From positions 37,950 through 101,949 of the forward strand of contig NZ_JAOQJI010000011.1 of the NCBI RefSeq assembly GCF_025567125.1: a stretch of 64,000 nucleotides of DNA, read 5' to 3'. The notes beneath the pieces were generated by a model. That model was not told the DNA's origin. It saw only the letters and a program-made list of their open reading frames with translations, and ran no database searches. Source of the DNA: Phocaeicola fibrisolvens. GTDB taxonomy: Bacteria > Bacteroidota > Bacteroidia > Bacteroidales > Bacteroidaceae. The position numbers and the translations under genes are program-made. Positions 16,239 through 25,800 of the stretch are shown here, in pieces; position 1 is the first letter of the stretch, and each line of letters starts with the position of its first letter.

Positions 16239-17359
16239 AAAAGAAAGTCTTGTTCATCGACCGCGACGGAACCCTCGTCATCGAACCGCCCGTAGATTAT
16301 CAGTTGGATGCCTTCGAGAAACTGGAGTTTTATCCCAAGGTGTTCCGCAACCTGTATTTCATCCGGCAGAAGCTGGATTTTGAGCTGGTCATGGTGACCA
16401 ATCAGGACGGACTGGGCACGCCTTCTTTCCCGGAAGAGACTTTCTGGCCCGTACACAACCTGATGCTCCAGTCGTTCAAGAACGAGGGCATCGAGTTCGA
16501 CAATATTCTGATTGACCGAAGTTTCCCGGAAGACAATGCGCCTACCCGCAAGCCCCGCACGGGCATGCTGACGGCTTACCTGCACAATCCGGACTATGAC
16601 CTGCCGGGCAGTTTTGTCATCGGCGACCGGGCGACGGATGTGCAACTGGCACAGAACCTGGGCTGCAAGGCTATCCTGCTGCAACCGGATAAAAGTATAC
16701 TGGCCGGCAGCGGACTGGAGGATACCTGCGTGCTGGCCACTACCGACTGGGACCGCGTGGCGGAGTTCCTTTTTGCTGGCGAACGGACGGCGGAAGTGTG
16801 CCGGAAGACCAAGGAAACCGACATCCGCATCCGCCTCAACCTGGACGGCAACGGCACCTGCCACATTGACACGGGACTGGGGTTCTTCGACCACATGCTG
16901 GAGCAGATTGGCAAGCATGGCGGCATCGACCTCGACATCCACGTGGACGGTGACTTGCACGTAGACGAGCACCACACCATCGAAGACACGGCCATCGCCC
17001 TGGGAGAATGTTTGTATCAGGCCCTCGGAAGCAAGCGGGGCATCGAACGCTACGGCTACTGCCTGCCCATGGACGACTGTCTGTGCATGGTGGCACTCGA
17101 CTTCGGCGGACGCCCCTGGCTGGTGTGGGACGCCACCTTCACCCGCGAAAAAATCGGCGACATGCCCACCGAGATGTTCCTCCATTTCTTCAAGTCGCTG
17201 AGCGACTCGGCCCGCATGAACCTCCACATCAAGGCAGAAGGCACCAACGAACACCACAAGATTGAGGGGATTTTCAAGGCCCTTGCCCGCAGCATCAAGA
17301 TGGCTGTGCGGCGCGACATCCATCATTTTGAGATTCCCTCCAGCAAGGGATGCATCTGA
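16235..17359 (+). CDS. hisB: bifunctional histidinol-phosphatase / imidazoleglycerol-phosphate dehydratase
   Basis: A 374-residue two-domain enzyme. Residues 1-165 are the HAD-type histidinol phosphatase with nucleophile Asp9 and Asp11 in FIDRDGT. Residues about 185-374 are the IGP dehydratase with two metal-binding motifs, DEHHTIEDTA and NEHHKIEG. It catalyses the seventh and ninth steps of the pathway. ATG 16235 is preceded by GGAGGAGG and overlaps the hisC stop. It ends the operon; the remaining his genes are elsewhere. Confidence 0.97.
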   Translation: MKKKVLFIDRDGTLVIEPPVDYQLDAFEKLEFYPKVFRNLYFIRQKLDFELVMVTNQDGLGTPSFPEETFWPVHNLMLQSFKNEGIEFDNILIDRSFPEDNAPTRKPRTGMLTAYLHNPDYDLPGSFVIGDRATDVQLAQNLGCKAILLQPDKSILAGSGLEDTCVLATTDWDRVAEFLFAGERTAEVCRKTKETDIRIRLNLDGNGTCHIDTGLGFFDHMLEQIGKHGGIDLDIHVDGDLHVDEHHTIEDTAIALGECLYQALGSKRGIERYGYCLPMDDCLCMVALDFGGRPWLVWDATFTREKIGDMPTEMFLHFFKSLSDSARMNLHIKAEGTNEHHKIEGIFKALARSIKMAVRRDIHHFEIPSSKGCI

Positions 17360-17366
17360 AAACAAA

Positions 17367-17417
17367 AAAAGAAGCATGGATTCCGAGAGAAATTCTCTCC
17401 GTATCCATGCTTCTTTC
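17367..17417. terminator. bidirectional terminator after hisB
   Basis: Inverted repeat AAGAAGCATGGAT / ATCCATGCTTCTT enclosing a smaller GAGAGAAATTCTCTC palindrome, with A-run on the left and T-run on the right. It can serve hisB and the convergent DUF4923 gene. Confidence 0.85.
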
Positions 17418-17438
17418 TTATAATTTACGAAACAAGCG

Positions 17439-18056
17439 TTACTGTTTCTTCAGCTCCACTCCCAATTGCAGTCCGTCATACTGGTTCAGCAACGAGGTAG
17501 CTGTACTGACAGCTGCATTCGACGACTTGCTTGCCACTGCACCGGTAATGGTCTGCGCCAGCGACATCAGCTTGTCGGCCTTGAAGAGCAAACTCATCGT
17601 ATTGCCCGTCAGTCCTTTGGATACCGTGGCGTTCACCTTCAGTCCCAGACGCGTTTTCATTGTCAACTGCTTGGTATCGGCATTGTAGCTGTAAGTTCCG
17701 CTTACTGTCTTTCCACCTATCACGGAAGTATAGGTACTGTCTTCATTGAAAGTATAAGTTGCTCCTTCCTTGAAACCCAGTTTTTCCAATACGCCGCTCA
17801 TCTTTTCTTCCACTTTCTTGGCAGCCACTTCCCCTCCGGCCTTGGCCAGCAGGTTGTCGCTTTCAAACTTGCAGTCGGGTCCGGAATAAGCCCAGGTTCC
17901 GGTCAACGAACTACTTTCACCCGTGACCTTATTGGTTACTGCACTTACCACCCCTGAAAGAATCGACTTCAAGTCTTGTGCCATTCCATTGGCTGTTCCG
18001 GCAAAACACAATGCCAGCACCAGCACGCTTCTCCATAAAACACTTTTTTTCATCAC
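17439..18056 (-). CDS. DUF4923 family exported protein
   Basis: A 205-residue protein with a signal peptide ending in GMAQ (about residue 27). The mature part has a helical stretch and then lipocalin-like beta-strand blocks (SLTGTWAYSGPDCKF, YTFNEDSTYTS) typical of DUF4923, a Bacteroidetes family of unknown function. It probably faces the periplasm. It is divergent from nothing nearby and converges on hisB. Confidence 0.82.
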   Translation of the reverse strand: MMKKSVLWRSVLVLALCFAGTANGMAQDLKSILSGVVSAVTNKVTGESSSLTGTWAYSGPDCKFESDNLLAKAGGEVAAKKVEEKMSGVLEKLGFKEGATYTFNEDSTYTSVIGGKTVSGTYSYNADTKQLTMKTRLGLKVNATVSKGLTGNTMSLLFKADKLMSLAQTITGAVASKSSNAAVSTATSLLNQYDGLQLGVELKKQ

Positions 18057-18117
18057 TCTTCTCTATTTTAGTTGATTGTTAGTTTTCACAAGCGGCAAGC
18101 TTCCTCTTCTGTCCGTC

Positions 18118-18972
18118 TCAACAAGCCTTGAAGCTCATGTCGAGACCTTTCACAGAATGAGTCAGTGCACCTACAGAAATGTAGTCCACTCCGCATTCCG
18201 CATAGTCGCGCAGCGTGTCAAACGTGATGCCACCGGAAGATTCCAGTTCCACACGTCCGCCCACCATTTCCACGGCCTTGCGGGTATTCTCCGGTGTGAA
18301 ATTGTCGAGCATGATACGGTCTACTCCACCCAGGTCGAGCACCTGCTGCAGCTCGTCGAAGTTACGTACCTCGATTTCAATCTTCAGGTCCTTGCCTTTT
18401 TCCTTGCAGTATTCCTTGGCCCGCGTGATGGCCTTGTCGATGCCTCCGGCGAAATCCACATGGTTGTCTTTCAGCAGAATCATGTCGAACAGACCGATAC
18501 GATGGTTCACACCTCCACCGATTTTCACCGCCATCTTCTCCAGGATACGCATGCCCGGAGTCGTCTTACGCGTATCGAGTACACGGGTCTTTGTCCCCTT
18601 CAGGCGTTCCACATACTTGTGCGTCATGGTCGCGATACCGCTCATGCGCTGCATGATGTTCAGCATCAGGCGTTCGGTCTGCAGCAAAGACTGCACCTTG
18701 CCTTCCACCACCATCGGCACATCTCCCGGTTTCACGTGCGTACCATCCTGCATGAATACGGTTACCTTCATGTCGGGGTCGAAACGATGGAACACTTCCT
18801 TGGCCACTTCAATGCCGGCCAGGATTCCTTCTTCCTTAATCAGCAGTTTCGACTTTCCCATGGCATCCGCCGGGATACACGACAATGTAGTATGGTCCCC
18901 GTCGCCTATATCCTCTGCAAAAGAGAGGTCAATCAGACGGTCAATCAAATCCTTTACAATTTTTTCGTCCAT
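18118..18972 (-). CDS. nadC: nicotinate-nucleotide pyrophosphorylase (quinolinate phosphoribosyltransferase)
   Basis: Makes nicotinate mononucleotide from quinolinate and PRPP in de novo NAD synthesis. The 284 residues contain EDIGDGDHTT, the LDTRKTTPGMR active-site segment, GGGVNHR, ILLKDNH and the C-terminal ESSGGI phosphate loop. ATG 18972 (MDEKIV) gives the standard length; in-frame codons upstream lie in the divergent promoter region. It is divergent to rlmH with a gap of about 95 bases. Confidence 0.96.
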   Translation of the reverse strand: MDEKIVKDLIDRLIDLSFAEDIGDGDHTTLSCIPADAMGKSKLLIKEEGILAGIEVAKEVFHRFDPDMKVTVFMQDGTHVKPGDVPMVVEGKVQSLLQTERLMLNIMQRMSGIATMTHKYVERLKGTKTRVLDTRKTTPGMRILEKMAVKIGGGVNHRIGLFDMILLKDNHVDFAGGIDKAITRAKEYCKEKGKDLKIEIEVRNFDELQQVLDLGGVDRIMLDNFTPENTRKAVEMVGGRVELESSGGITFDTLRDYAECGVDYISVGALTHSVKGLDMSFKAC

Positions 18973-19024
18973 TTTGTTCAAAATATTAAGTGATATTTCT
19001 GGAAGCAAAGGTAATTATTATTCA

Positions 19025-19032
19025 TATCTTTG
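19025..19032 (+). promoter_or_regulatory. rlmH promoter -7 box
   Basis: TATCTTTG, an exact TAnnTTTG match, 36 bases before the rlmH ATG. No clear -33 element. Confidence 0.55.
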
Positions 19033-19067
19033 CAAAGACAACCCGTTTTAATCAAAGTAAAAAAGAT

Positions 19068-19541
19068 ATGAAATTTACCCTACTTGTGGTCGGCCGGACG
19101 GTCGAAAAGCATTATATCACAGCCATCAACGACTACGTGGAACGTACCAAGCACTACATCTCGTTCGACATGGAAGTGATTCCCGAACTCAAGAACACCA
19201 AGAGCCTCAGCATGGACCAGCAGAAAGAAAAAGAAGGCGAAGCCATCCTGAAAGCCCTTCAGCCGGGCGATGTGGTGGTACTCCTCGACGAGCACGGAAA
19301 AGAATTCCGCTCCATCGAGTTTGCCAACTGGATAGAGCGGAAAATGCATACGGTGAACAAGCGGCTGGTGTTTATCATCGGCGGGCCCTACGGATTCTCC
19401 CCTGCGGTCTATCAGGCTGCCCAGGAAAAGATTTCCCTTTCCAAAATGACGTTTTCACACCAAATGATACGACTGATTTTCGTGGAACAGCTTTACCGGG
19501 CCATGACCATTCTGAACAACGGCCCTTACCACCACGAATAA
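19068..19541 (+). CDS. rlmH: 23S rRNA (pseudouridine1915-N3)-methyltransferase
   Basis: A 157-residue SPOUT methyltransferase acting on helix 69 of 23S rRNA. The start MKFTLLVVGRT, the mid-protein LDEHGKEFRS, the IIGGPYGFS SAM-binding loop and the C-terminal SHQMIRLIFVEQLYRA are signature segments. Length is exactly that of the family. It ends five bases from the convergent LysM gene with no room for a separate terminator. Confidence 0.97.
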   Translation: MKFTLLVVGRTVEKHYITAINDYVERTKHYISFDMEVIPELKNTKSLSMDQQKEKEGEAILKALQPGDVVVLLDEHGKEFRSIEFANWIERKMHTVNKRLVFIIGGPYGFSPAVYQAAQEKISLSKMTFSHQMIRLIFVEQLYRAMTILNNGPYHHE

Positions 19542-19546
19542 GCCGG

Positions 19547-20434
19547 TTAGCGCAACCGCAGAATGTCGCCCACCTTCGGAGCCGGTGAGTCCGGTTCCAT
19601 CTTATTCAATTTATACAAATTTTTCAAACGTATACCGAATTTCTGCGAAATGGAGTACATGGAATCGCCCTGACGTACCACGTAAACGATGTATTCCTTC
19701 GTAGCCCGACGGCGTTTCTTCTCCAGGTATACCACTTCACCTCCCGCAAAAATATAGTCTTTCGGGAGCTCGTTGTAAGTGCGGAGTTTCTTCTTGCTGA
19801 TGCCCAGTTCATCCGAGAGCGACTTGAACGTATCCCCCCGACGGGCAATGACGTAGACCATGTCGTTGGCCAGATATGGCTGGTGCGGGTTAGGAAACTC
19901 CTCCACCCATTTCAATCCTTTTTTACTGTCGTAACGGTCCAGATCGTACAGTTCGATGATGTTGATCAGCCGGTCGGCATAGCGCGGATCGGTGGCATAA
20001 CCGGCTTTTTTCAAACCACGGGCCCATCCTTTATAGTCTGTAATCTTCAAACGGAAAAGCGAAGAATAGCGTGCCCCGGTCCGCAAGAACTTAGAATGGT
20101 CGCGGTAAGAATCCTTGGCATGGCGGTAAGCCCGGAAACACTCGTTCGGCGCATCGTCGTCGGCACGCACCGTCCGCCCGTCCCAGCTCCGTCCGCACTT
20201 GATACCAAAATGATTGTTCGACTTGCGGGCCAGTTCGCTCCGCCCGGCACCCGACTCCAGCAATCCTTGAGCCAGCGTGATACTGGCCGGAATGTGATAC
20301 CGCTTCATCTCCTCCACCGCAGTCTTCCGATACTGCCGGATGTAATCCTCATACGCTTTGTTCCGCCGCTGGGCCCCCAAAGAAAGCACCATCCCCGCCA
20401 GACAGAACACGAAAATATATCTTAATGATTTCAT
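19547..20434 (-). CDS. glucosaminidase with two LysM domains
   Basis: A 295-residue secreted peptidoglycan hydrolase. It has a signal peptide (about 1-21). The mannosyl-glycoprotein endo-beta-N-acetylglucosaminidase-like domain (about 25-165) has the Glu-containing LAQGLLESGAGRSELA and the NNHFGIKC motif. Two LysM domains follow, at about 190-240 (VIARRGDTFKSLS) and 247-295 (VVRQGDSMYSIS), and bind glycan. It should trim septal or lateral wall peptidoglycan. A TATCTTTG box at 20460-20467 precedes it. Confidence 0.92.
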   Translation of the reverse strand: MKSLRYIFVFCLAGMVLSLGAQRRNKAYEDYIRQYRKTAVEEMKRYHIPASITLAQGLLESGAGRSELARKSNNHFGIKCGRSWDGRTVRADDDAPNECFRAYRHAKDSYRDHSKFLRTGARYSSLFRLKITDYKGWARGLKKAGYATDPRYADRLINIIELYDLDRYDSKKGLKWVEEFPNPHQPYLANDMVYVIARRGDTFKSLSDELGISKKKLRTYNELPKDYIFAGGEVVYLEKKRRRATKEYIVYVVRQGDSMYSISQKFGIRLKNLYKLNKMEPDSPAPKVGDILRLR

Positions 20435-20796
20435 GCAAATCCTCTTTTCAGTTTTCGCACAAAGATAAGCGATTCAGCAGAGAAGCTTACCGGCAAATGC
20501 TTAAAAATACAGAAAAGCAGAGAGAAAAGCGATTTTTTCGCTATATTTGTTGTAATCAGGCAGGTTTTATTTGACTATCAACAGATTGGATAAAACTCGC
20601 ACGAGAACGGGCAATGGATAAGAAAAAGCCGGACTGTTCCGAACCGCCATATTTCTCATGCTTTCAAATAACTCTTTATCTCACCTGCAAAGATAACATT
20701 TCTTTCTGAAAAGGCCATATAAACGGCTGCAATCTTACGGAATAAAAACATATCGGGAAAAACAAGCATACCGTAGCCGAGTCCCCATAACCACAG
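20435..20796. other. chromosome-element junction region
   Basis: No gene is visible. It holds a minus-strand TATCTTTG box (20460-20467) for the glucosaminidase gene, a plus-strand TATATTTG box (20542-20549) with no near gene, and GCAAAGATAAC (20687-20697). That last sequence is close to the reverse complement of the GTAnnTTTGC core used by CTnDOT-type integrases. Gene content switches here from housekeeping to conjugative-element genes, so the element end should lie in this interval; I cannot fix the base. Confidence 0.5.
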
Positions 20797-20967
20797 GCAA
20801 AGGTAATTCGTGTTCTTCCCGTACAAGCAAGGCCAAGCCCTTCGGGTTCGTGGAAAAAATCATCCTCGCCCCGGAGGGCTTGCGGTATTTTTTCCCGAAG
20901 CCTTGCATGTACGGAACACGACCTTTTTAAGCCTGTAGTTATGGGAACTCCGGCCCCAGAAGCCGGA
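20797..20967 (+). promoter_or_regulatory. conserved structured leader motif, copy 1
   Basis: Outer stem TCGTGTT/AACACGA, then CCGTACA/TGTACGG, then GCAAGGC/GCCTTGC. Inside are a small CCCttcGGG hairpin and a long arm GGAAAAAAT/ATTTTTTCC capped by the conserved CATCCTCGC...GCGGT loop. A second hairpin CCGGC/GCCGG (20950-20966) follows. The minus strand reads CCTTG-N22-TACCTTTG. It ends 21 bases before the DUF4121 start. Confidence 0.85.
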
Positions 20968-20987
20968 CTAACAAAAAATCAAATGTT

Positions 20988-21818
20988 ATGTTACAGGCAA
21001 CAAAGAACAAGTACACGGTGGAAACACTCAAACCACTGAACATTCTGTACGATCATGAACACCGGCTGACACAGCAGGACGTGGATATGGCCAACGGTTA
21101 TGTGGAACTGATAGAAAGGACACGCTCTGAAAAGATTCCACAGGTCGGTGACAGACTCATCTATGTGGACAGATACGGGAAATATTACGGCAACGCCCTC
21201 ATCGAGAAACGCAAAAATACGGACGGACTGATTTCCATCTGTGAAATCCCCTATATCCCTTTCATATGGGAAGAGTATGACGGTATCGGTTTAAGTGTCA
21301 GCGGAGGATCCTTCCACCATATTGACCCCCTCCAGTTGAAGTTCGTCAGATGGACGGAAGGGATATTCCAAGACTGGGGCAACTGCGGTGCGTGCGCCAA
21401 CGGTGCCGTCGCATTCACGGCAAAAGTGCCGTTATGGTCCTATTCCGAACCTGACCCTCTCTACGGCGATTTCACCACTGAGACATGGAGACAGTATTAT
21501 CTGACAAAAAACACGGGTCCGGACGCACGTAACCTGTACCAAGGCTTCGACAAGGCTTTCAGGACCGAAGAGGACTTCCTACAGTTCCTGAAGGACTATG
21601 AAGGGACCGTGTTCAAGGGCAACCAGGAAAACCATATCGTTCTCTGGTGTTTCCGTCATGAGAACCGGTTCCTGCCGCAGCACGAGTGGGACAAAATAGA
21701 TGTCCAGGCCGTGGAACGGCGTCTCAACTTTTATCCCGAACAGGTCAAGCTGGTCAAGGACATGGACAGCCACATCACCTACTGTTACCGTATCAAACCC
21801 GAAATTGACAATCTCTAA
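20988..21818 (+). CDS. DUF4121 family protein
   Basis: A 276-residue soluble protein matching DUF4121 by overall pattern, a family seen in Bacteroides conjugative elements and of unknown function. Visible features are a small beta-rich N-terminal half with VGDRLIYVDRYGKYYG near residue 55 and a CGACANGA cysteine pair near residue 140. No membrane segments. It is the first gene after structured leader copy 1 and is followed by the DUF4942-like gene after 12 bases. Early expression on transfer is an inference from the leader. Confidence 0.75.
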   Translation: MLQATKNKYTVETLKPLNILYDHEHRLTQQDVDMANGYVELIERTRSEKIPQVGDRLIYVDRYGKYYGNALIEKRKNTDGLISICEIPYIPFIWEEYDGIGLSVSGGSFHHIDPLQLKFVRWTEGIFQDWGNCGACANGAVAFTAKVPLWSYSEPDPLYGDFTTETWRQYYLTKNTGPDARNLYQGFDKAFRTEEDFLQFLKDYEGTVFKGNQENHIVLWCFRHENRFLPQHEWDKIDVQAVERRLNFYPEQVKLVKDMDSHITYCYRIKPEIDNL

Positions 21819-21830
21819 AACAATACAGTT

Positions 21831-22772
21831 ATGCAGACAACAGCAACAAGAACAGCAGGCAGCCACACTGACCTGCTCACAGGTATCCTGAACGTGCAAG
21901 TAAGGAACGAGGACAAGATTACAGAACAGGACAGGCAGTATTGCCAGCTCCAGCAGGACCAGCTCTACAAGACGCTTGACCGTATCGACCGTTGGTATGC
22001 CATCTTCAAGGAAGAAGCGGAACGGTACCGGGAAATCAAGAGCTTCAAGTATGAGGATAACGGTAAGGTCTCCATACGGAATTTCTATTTCAACAACAGC
22101 GGGGAGGATGACTATACCCACAACGAATTCAAACCGTTTGACCTCATCAACGAGCTTGCGGACAACAACTGCAATGCCAACGCGAATTTCGCGAATCGCA
22201 TCATTTCCTATTTCAACAGGACCTACAATGTAGACGTACCCATTCCTGTAATCGACGAGAAGGCCATGCGCATGGGATTCCGTCCGGTCTACCAGACTTA
22301 CGTGGACATGGTCATTGAACACCTCGGCGGAAAAAGTTTCCGTGAGACCGCAGAGGAAGAACTGCTGGCCCGTTTCCTGAAAACGGTACAGCCTTCCCGC
22401 TGGAGCAAGGTGAAGCCCGAACTGAAAAAGGACAAGATAACTTTCCCTGACATCGTGTCCTGGGACAGCATCCATCTGGAATACCACCGGGAATATGAGT
22501 TCTCGTATGACTGCGGAAGGAAAGTGGACATTTTCTGCGAAGGTATCGCATACGGGGCAGATGACGTGATAAACGGTTCAAGCGGTATGGTCATCGGCCT
22601 TGACAGACGCGATGTGGATATAACCGAATGGTACAACCTCACCCTGAGCAACGCAGAACAGATCAAGTTCTACAAGAACGGACGCATCGACGTACGCTTC
22701 AAGGACAGCCAGGCCGCAGAGAACTGCTACAGAAGGCTGCGGCTGGATGAAATCACACTCAGAGAAGAGTGA
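21831..22772 (+). CDS. DUF4942-like protein
   Basis: A 313-residue protein with no signal peptide. The C-terminal third (about 240-313), with KFYKNGRIDVRFKD and a final helical segment, resembles DUF4942, a domain often linked to SAM-dependent methyltransferases in mobile elements. No methyltransferase motif is visible here, but the next gene encodes one, so the two may work as a pair. Second gene of the leader-1 operon. Family call moderate. Confidence 0.65.
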   Translation: MQTTATRTAGSHTDLLTGILNVQVRNEDKITEQDRQYCQLQQDQLYKTLDRIDRWYAIFKEEAERYREIKSFKYEDNGKVSIRNFYFNNSGEDDYTHNEFKPFDLINELADNNCNANANFANRIISYFNRTYNVDVPIPVIDEKAMRMGFRPVYQTYVDMVIEHLGGKSFRETAEEELLARFLKTVQPSRWSKVKPELKKDKITFPDIVSWDSIHLEYHREYEFSYDCGRKVDIFCEGIAYGADDVINGSSGMVIGLDRRDVDITEWYNLTLSNAEQIKFYKNGRIDVRFKDSQAAENCYRRLRLDEITLREE

Positions 22773-22790
22773 TTCATGAAATACTTATTC

Positions 22791-22823
22791 AGACACCCCG
22801 TAAGACATCCTTGCGGGGTGTCT
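22791..22823 (+). terminator. hairpin between DUF4942-like gene and methyltransferase-helicase
   Basis: AGACACCCCG / CGGGGTGTCT with a 13-nt loop followed by TCGTTT. It may be a partial terminator lowering expression of the large downstream gene. Confidence 0.6.
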
Positions 22824-22852
22824 TCGTTTCCAACCATTAAAAAAGAAAAGAC

Positions 22853-25800
22853 ATGTATGCCATCATACCCCAACAGATTCCCCAGGACAGGCGTGCCGAG
22901 ATCAACGAGAAAATCCTTTTCGCCATAGACTCCGGCAAGGACCTCGTTCCGAAGGAAAGCATCTACAACTGCTACACGGGAATCGGAGGACTGCACAACC
23001 TCAGGCAGTCGGATTTCACCAGCTACCATGAATACGCCGAGGCCAAGAAGGAATTCGAGATGGGACAGTTCTTCACCCCGCACGACATATGCCGGAGCAT
23101 GGTGGAGACCCTTTCTCCGACATCGGCGGAAATGGTACTTGACATGTGCTGCGGCATGGGCAACTTCTTCAACCATCTGCCCAACCTGCACAATGCCTAC
23201 GGATTCGACATTGACGGCAAGGCGGTGGCCGTTGCCAGATACCTCTACCCGGAAGCTCATATCGAGAAATGCGACATACAGCTGTACAATCCCGAACAGC
23301 GTTTCGACATCATTGTCGGAAATCCGCCCTTCAACCTGAAATTTGATTACAGGCTGTCGCAGGAATTCTACATGGACAAGGCCTATGACGTGCTCAACCC
23401 TGCCGGAATCCTGATGGTCATCGTCCCTCTCTCCTTCATGCAGAACGAGTTCTGGGAAAAGACACGCGTGGCGAAAATCAACTCGAATTTCTCCTTCATC
23501 GGCCAGACCAGGCTGGAACATTCAGCCTTCTCTACGGTGGGCGTGCAGAATTTCGCAACAAAAATCATGGTATTCCTCCGCCGTTCCCTCCATATTGAAA
23601 TGCAGCCCTACAACGCGGAAGAGTTTGTCAGCATGGATGAGCTGAAGAAACGCATAGCCGAAGTGCGGAAAATGAAACACCGGCTGCGCCTCCAGCTGAT
23701 GCGGGAGTGCAACCATATAGACAAAGAAGAGCTGGAACAGTTCGAGTACAGGCTCGCCAAATACATGTACGAGCTGAAAGCCCATGCCGTGCTGAACAGG
23801 CATGTCGAAAAGGCGGAGGCGCTGGTGTCCAAATTCCGCAACCAGAAACCGCCGGAAAATGCCACCCGGGAACAGATAAAGGAATGGGAACGCAAGAAGC
23901 TGACCACCGGCAAGGTTCTCGGCATCATCCGCAGGTACATCACCTCGCAGAACGTGGTGCCGCGCAAGGAAGTGGCATTGGTGAAGACATCCTACGGCTT
24001 CAAGCTGAAGCAATATGCCCCGCGTCTGCTTGACAAGGTCACGCACAAGGCCGCAGGCATCAACGACCTCATACTCGGAAGGGCCGAACTCCCGATGCCG
24101 GAAAACGTCACAGAAAAGAACATGCGGCAGATCCGTGCCGCCAGTAAACTGATACGGCGCAAACAGAGGCAATACGAGACCCAGAATCTCCAGTTTGCGG
24201 AAATGCGGGAAGATGCCGGCCTGAAGGAATACCTGGACCGCACCACATTCATCAACAAGGACGGTGAAGTCTGCGAATTCACGGACTTGCAGAAACACGA
24301 CCTGAACCTCGTGTTGCAGAAACGCTACGCCCTGCTGAACTGGCAGCAGGGTTCAGGCAAGACCGCCGCCGTCTATCACAGGGCGAAATACCTGCTCAAG
24401 TTCAGAAAGGCAAAGAACGTCATCATACTTGCCCCGGCCATCGCCACCAACATGACCTGGATACCGTTCCTTACCATAAACAAGGAACGCTTCCGTACAA
24501 TACAGACCGCCGGCGACCTCAACAACATACCGGAAGGGACATTCCTTGTCGTCTCCACCTCCATGCTCCGGAAACTGAAAAGAGGACTGATGCGTTTCGT
24601 GAAACGCACTTCCGGCAAGCTGTGCCTTGTCTTCGACGAGTCGGACGAAATCACCAATCCCACATCGCAGCGTACAAGAAACATCCTGTGCATATTCAGG
24701 AGGCTCAGGTACAAGATCCTCGACACGGGAACAACCACCCGCAACAACATCGCGGAACTGTACAGCCAGTTCGAACTACTCTACAACAACTCCGTAAATA
24801 TGATATGCTGGAGCCCGCAGGTCTACCACGAAAACAGGGACCACGAGATAGAGGAAGAGAACAACCCGGATTACGGAACACCGTTCCCCGCCTTCAGGGG
24901 GCATGTCCTTTTCCGTGCCTGCCACTGTCCGGGGAAAGCCACTGTATTCGGCATCGAGAAACAGAACCAGGACGTGTACAACAAGGACGAACTCTCCGAA
25001 CTTATCGGCAAAACGGTCATCACCCGTAAATTCAGGGACTTCGCAGGAGAGAAATACCGGATACGGACACATACCGTCCGTCCCTCGGAAGGAGAACACG
25101 AGGTATACCGTGTCATCATCGAGGAATTCTGCCGCATCTGTGAGCTGTACTACAACAGCACGGGAGACACGAAAAAGGATGCAGGACTGAGACTCATGAG
25201 GCAGATCAAGCTGCTTATCAAAGCCTGTTCGGTACCTCACCTGATAGAGGGATACTACGGTGACAGTTATCCTTCCAAGACCCGCTATATTGAAAGGCTC
25301 ATAAGGACAATACCGGGTAAGGTTGCCATCGGATGTACCACATTGGCGGCCTTCGACCTCTACGAGAGCTATATCCGGGAACATTTTCCCGACAGACCTG
25401 TATTTGTGGTCAAGGGAGATGTAGCCTTCAAGAAACGGCAGAGCATCGTGACCGAATTCGACTCCACCATCAACGGCATCCTGATATGCACACAGCAGAG
25501 CCTGAGCAGCTCCGTGAACATACCTACCTGCAACGACGTGATACTGGAATCCCTGCAGTGGAACATCCCCCGTATGGAACAGTTCTACTTCCGTTTCATC
25601 CGTCTCGATTCCAAAGAAATGAAGGATGTCCACTACGTCACCTACGAAGATTCGGTCGAACAGAACCTGATGGCACTGGTACTGACCAAGGAGCGTCTGA
25701 ACGAATTCATCAAGACCGGTGAGGTCAAAGAACAGTCAGAAATCTTCGAGGAGTTCGACATCACAATGTCTGTCATCGACAGCCTGCTCATCCGCACGCA

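Noticed and set aside
20542..20549. TATATTTG as promoter of the DUF4121 operon
   Set aside because: It is about 440 bases upstream and probably outside the element or at its edge; the structured motif is a better candidate control region.
22727..23521. Long minus-strand frames across the methyltransferase-helicase
   Set aside because: Shadow frames of a well-supported plus-strand gene; no motifs or start signals of their own.
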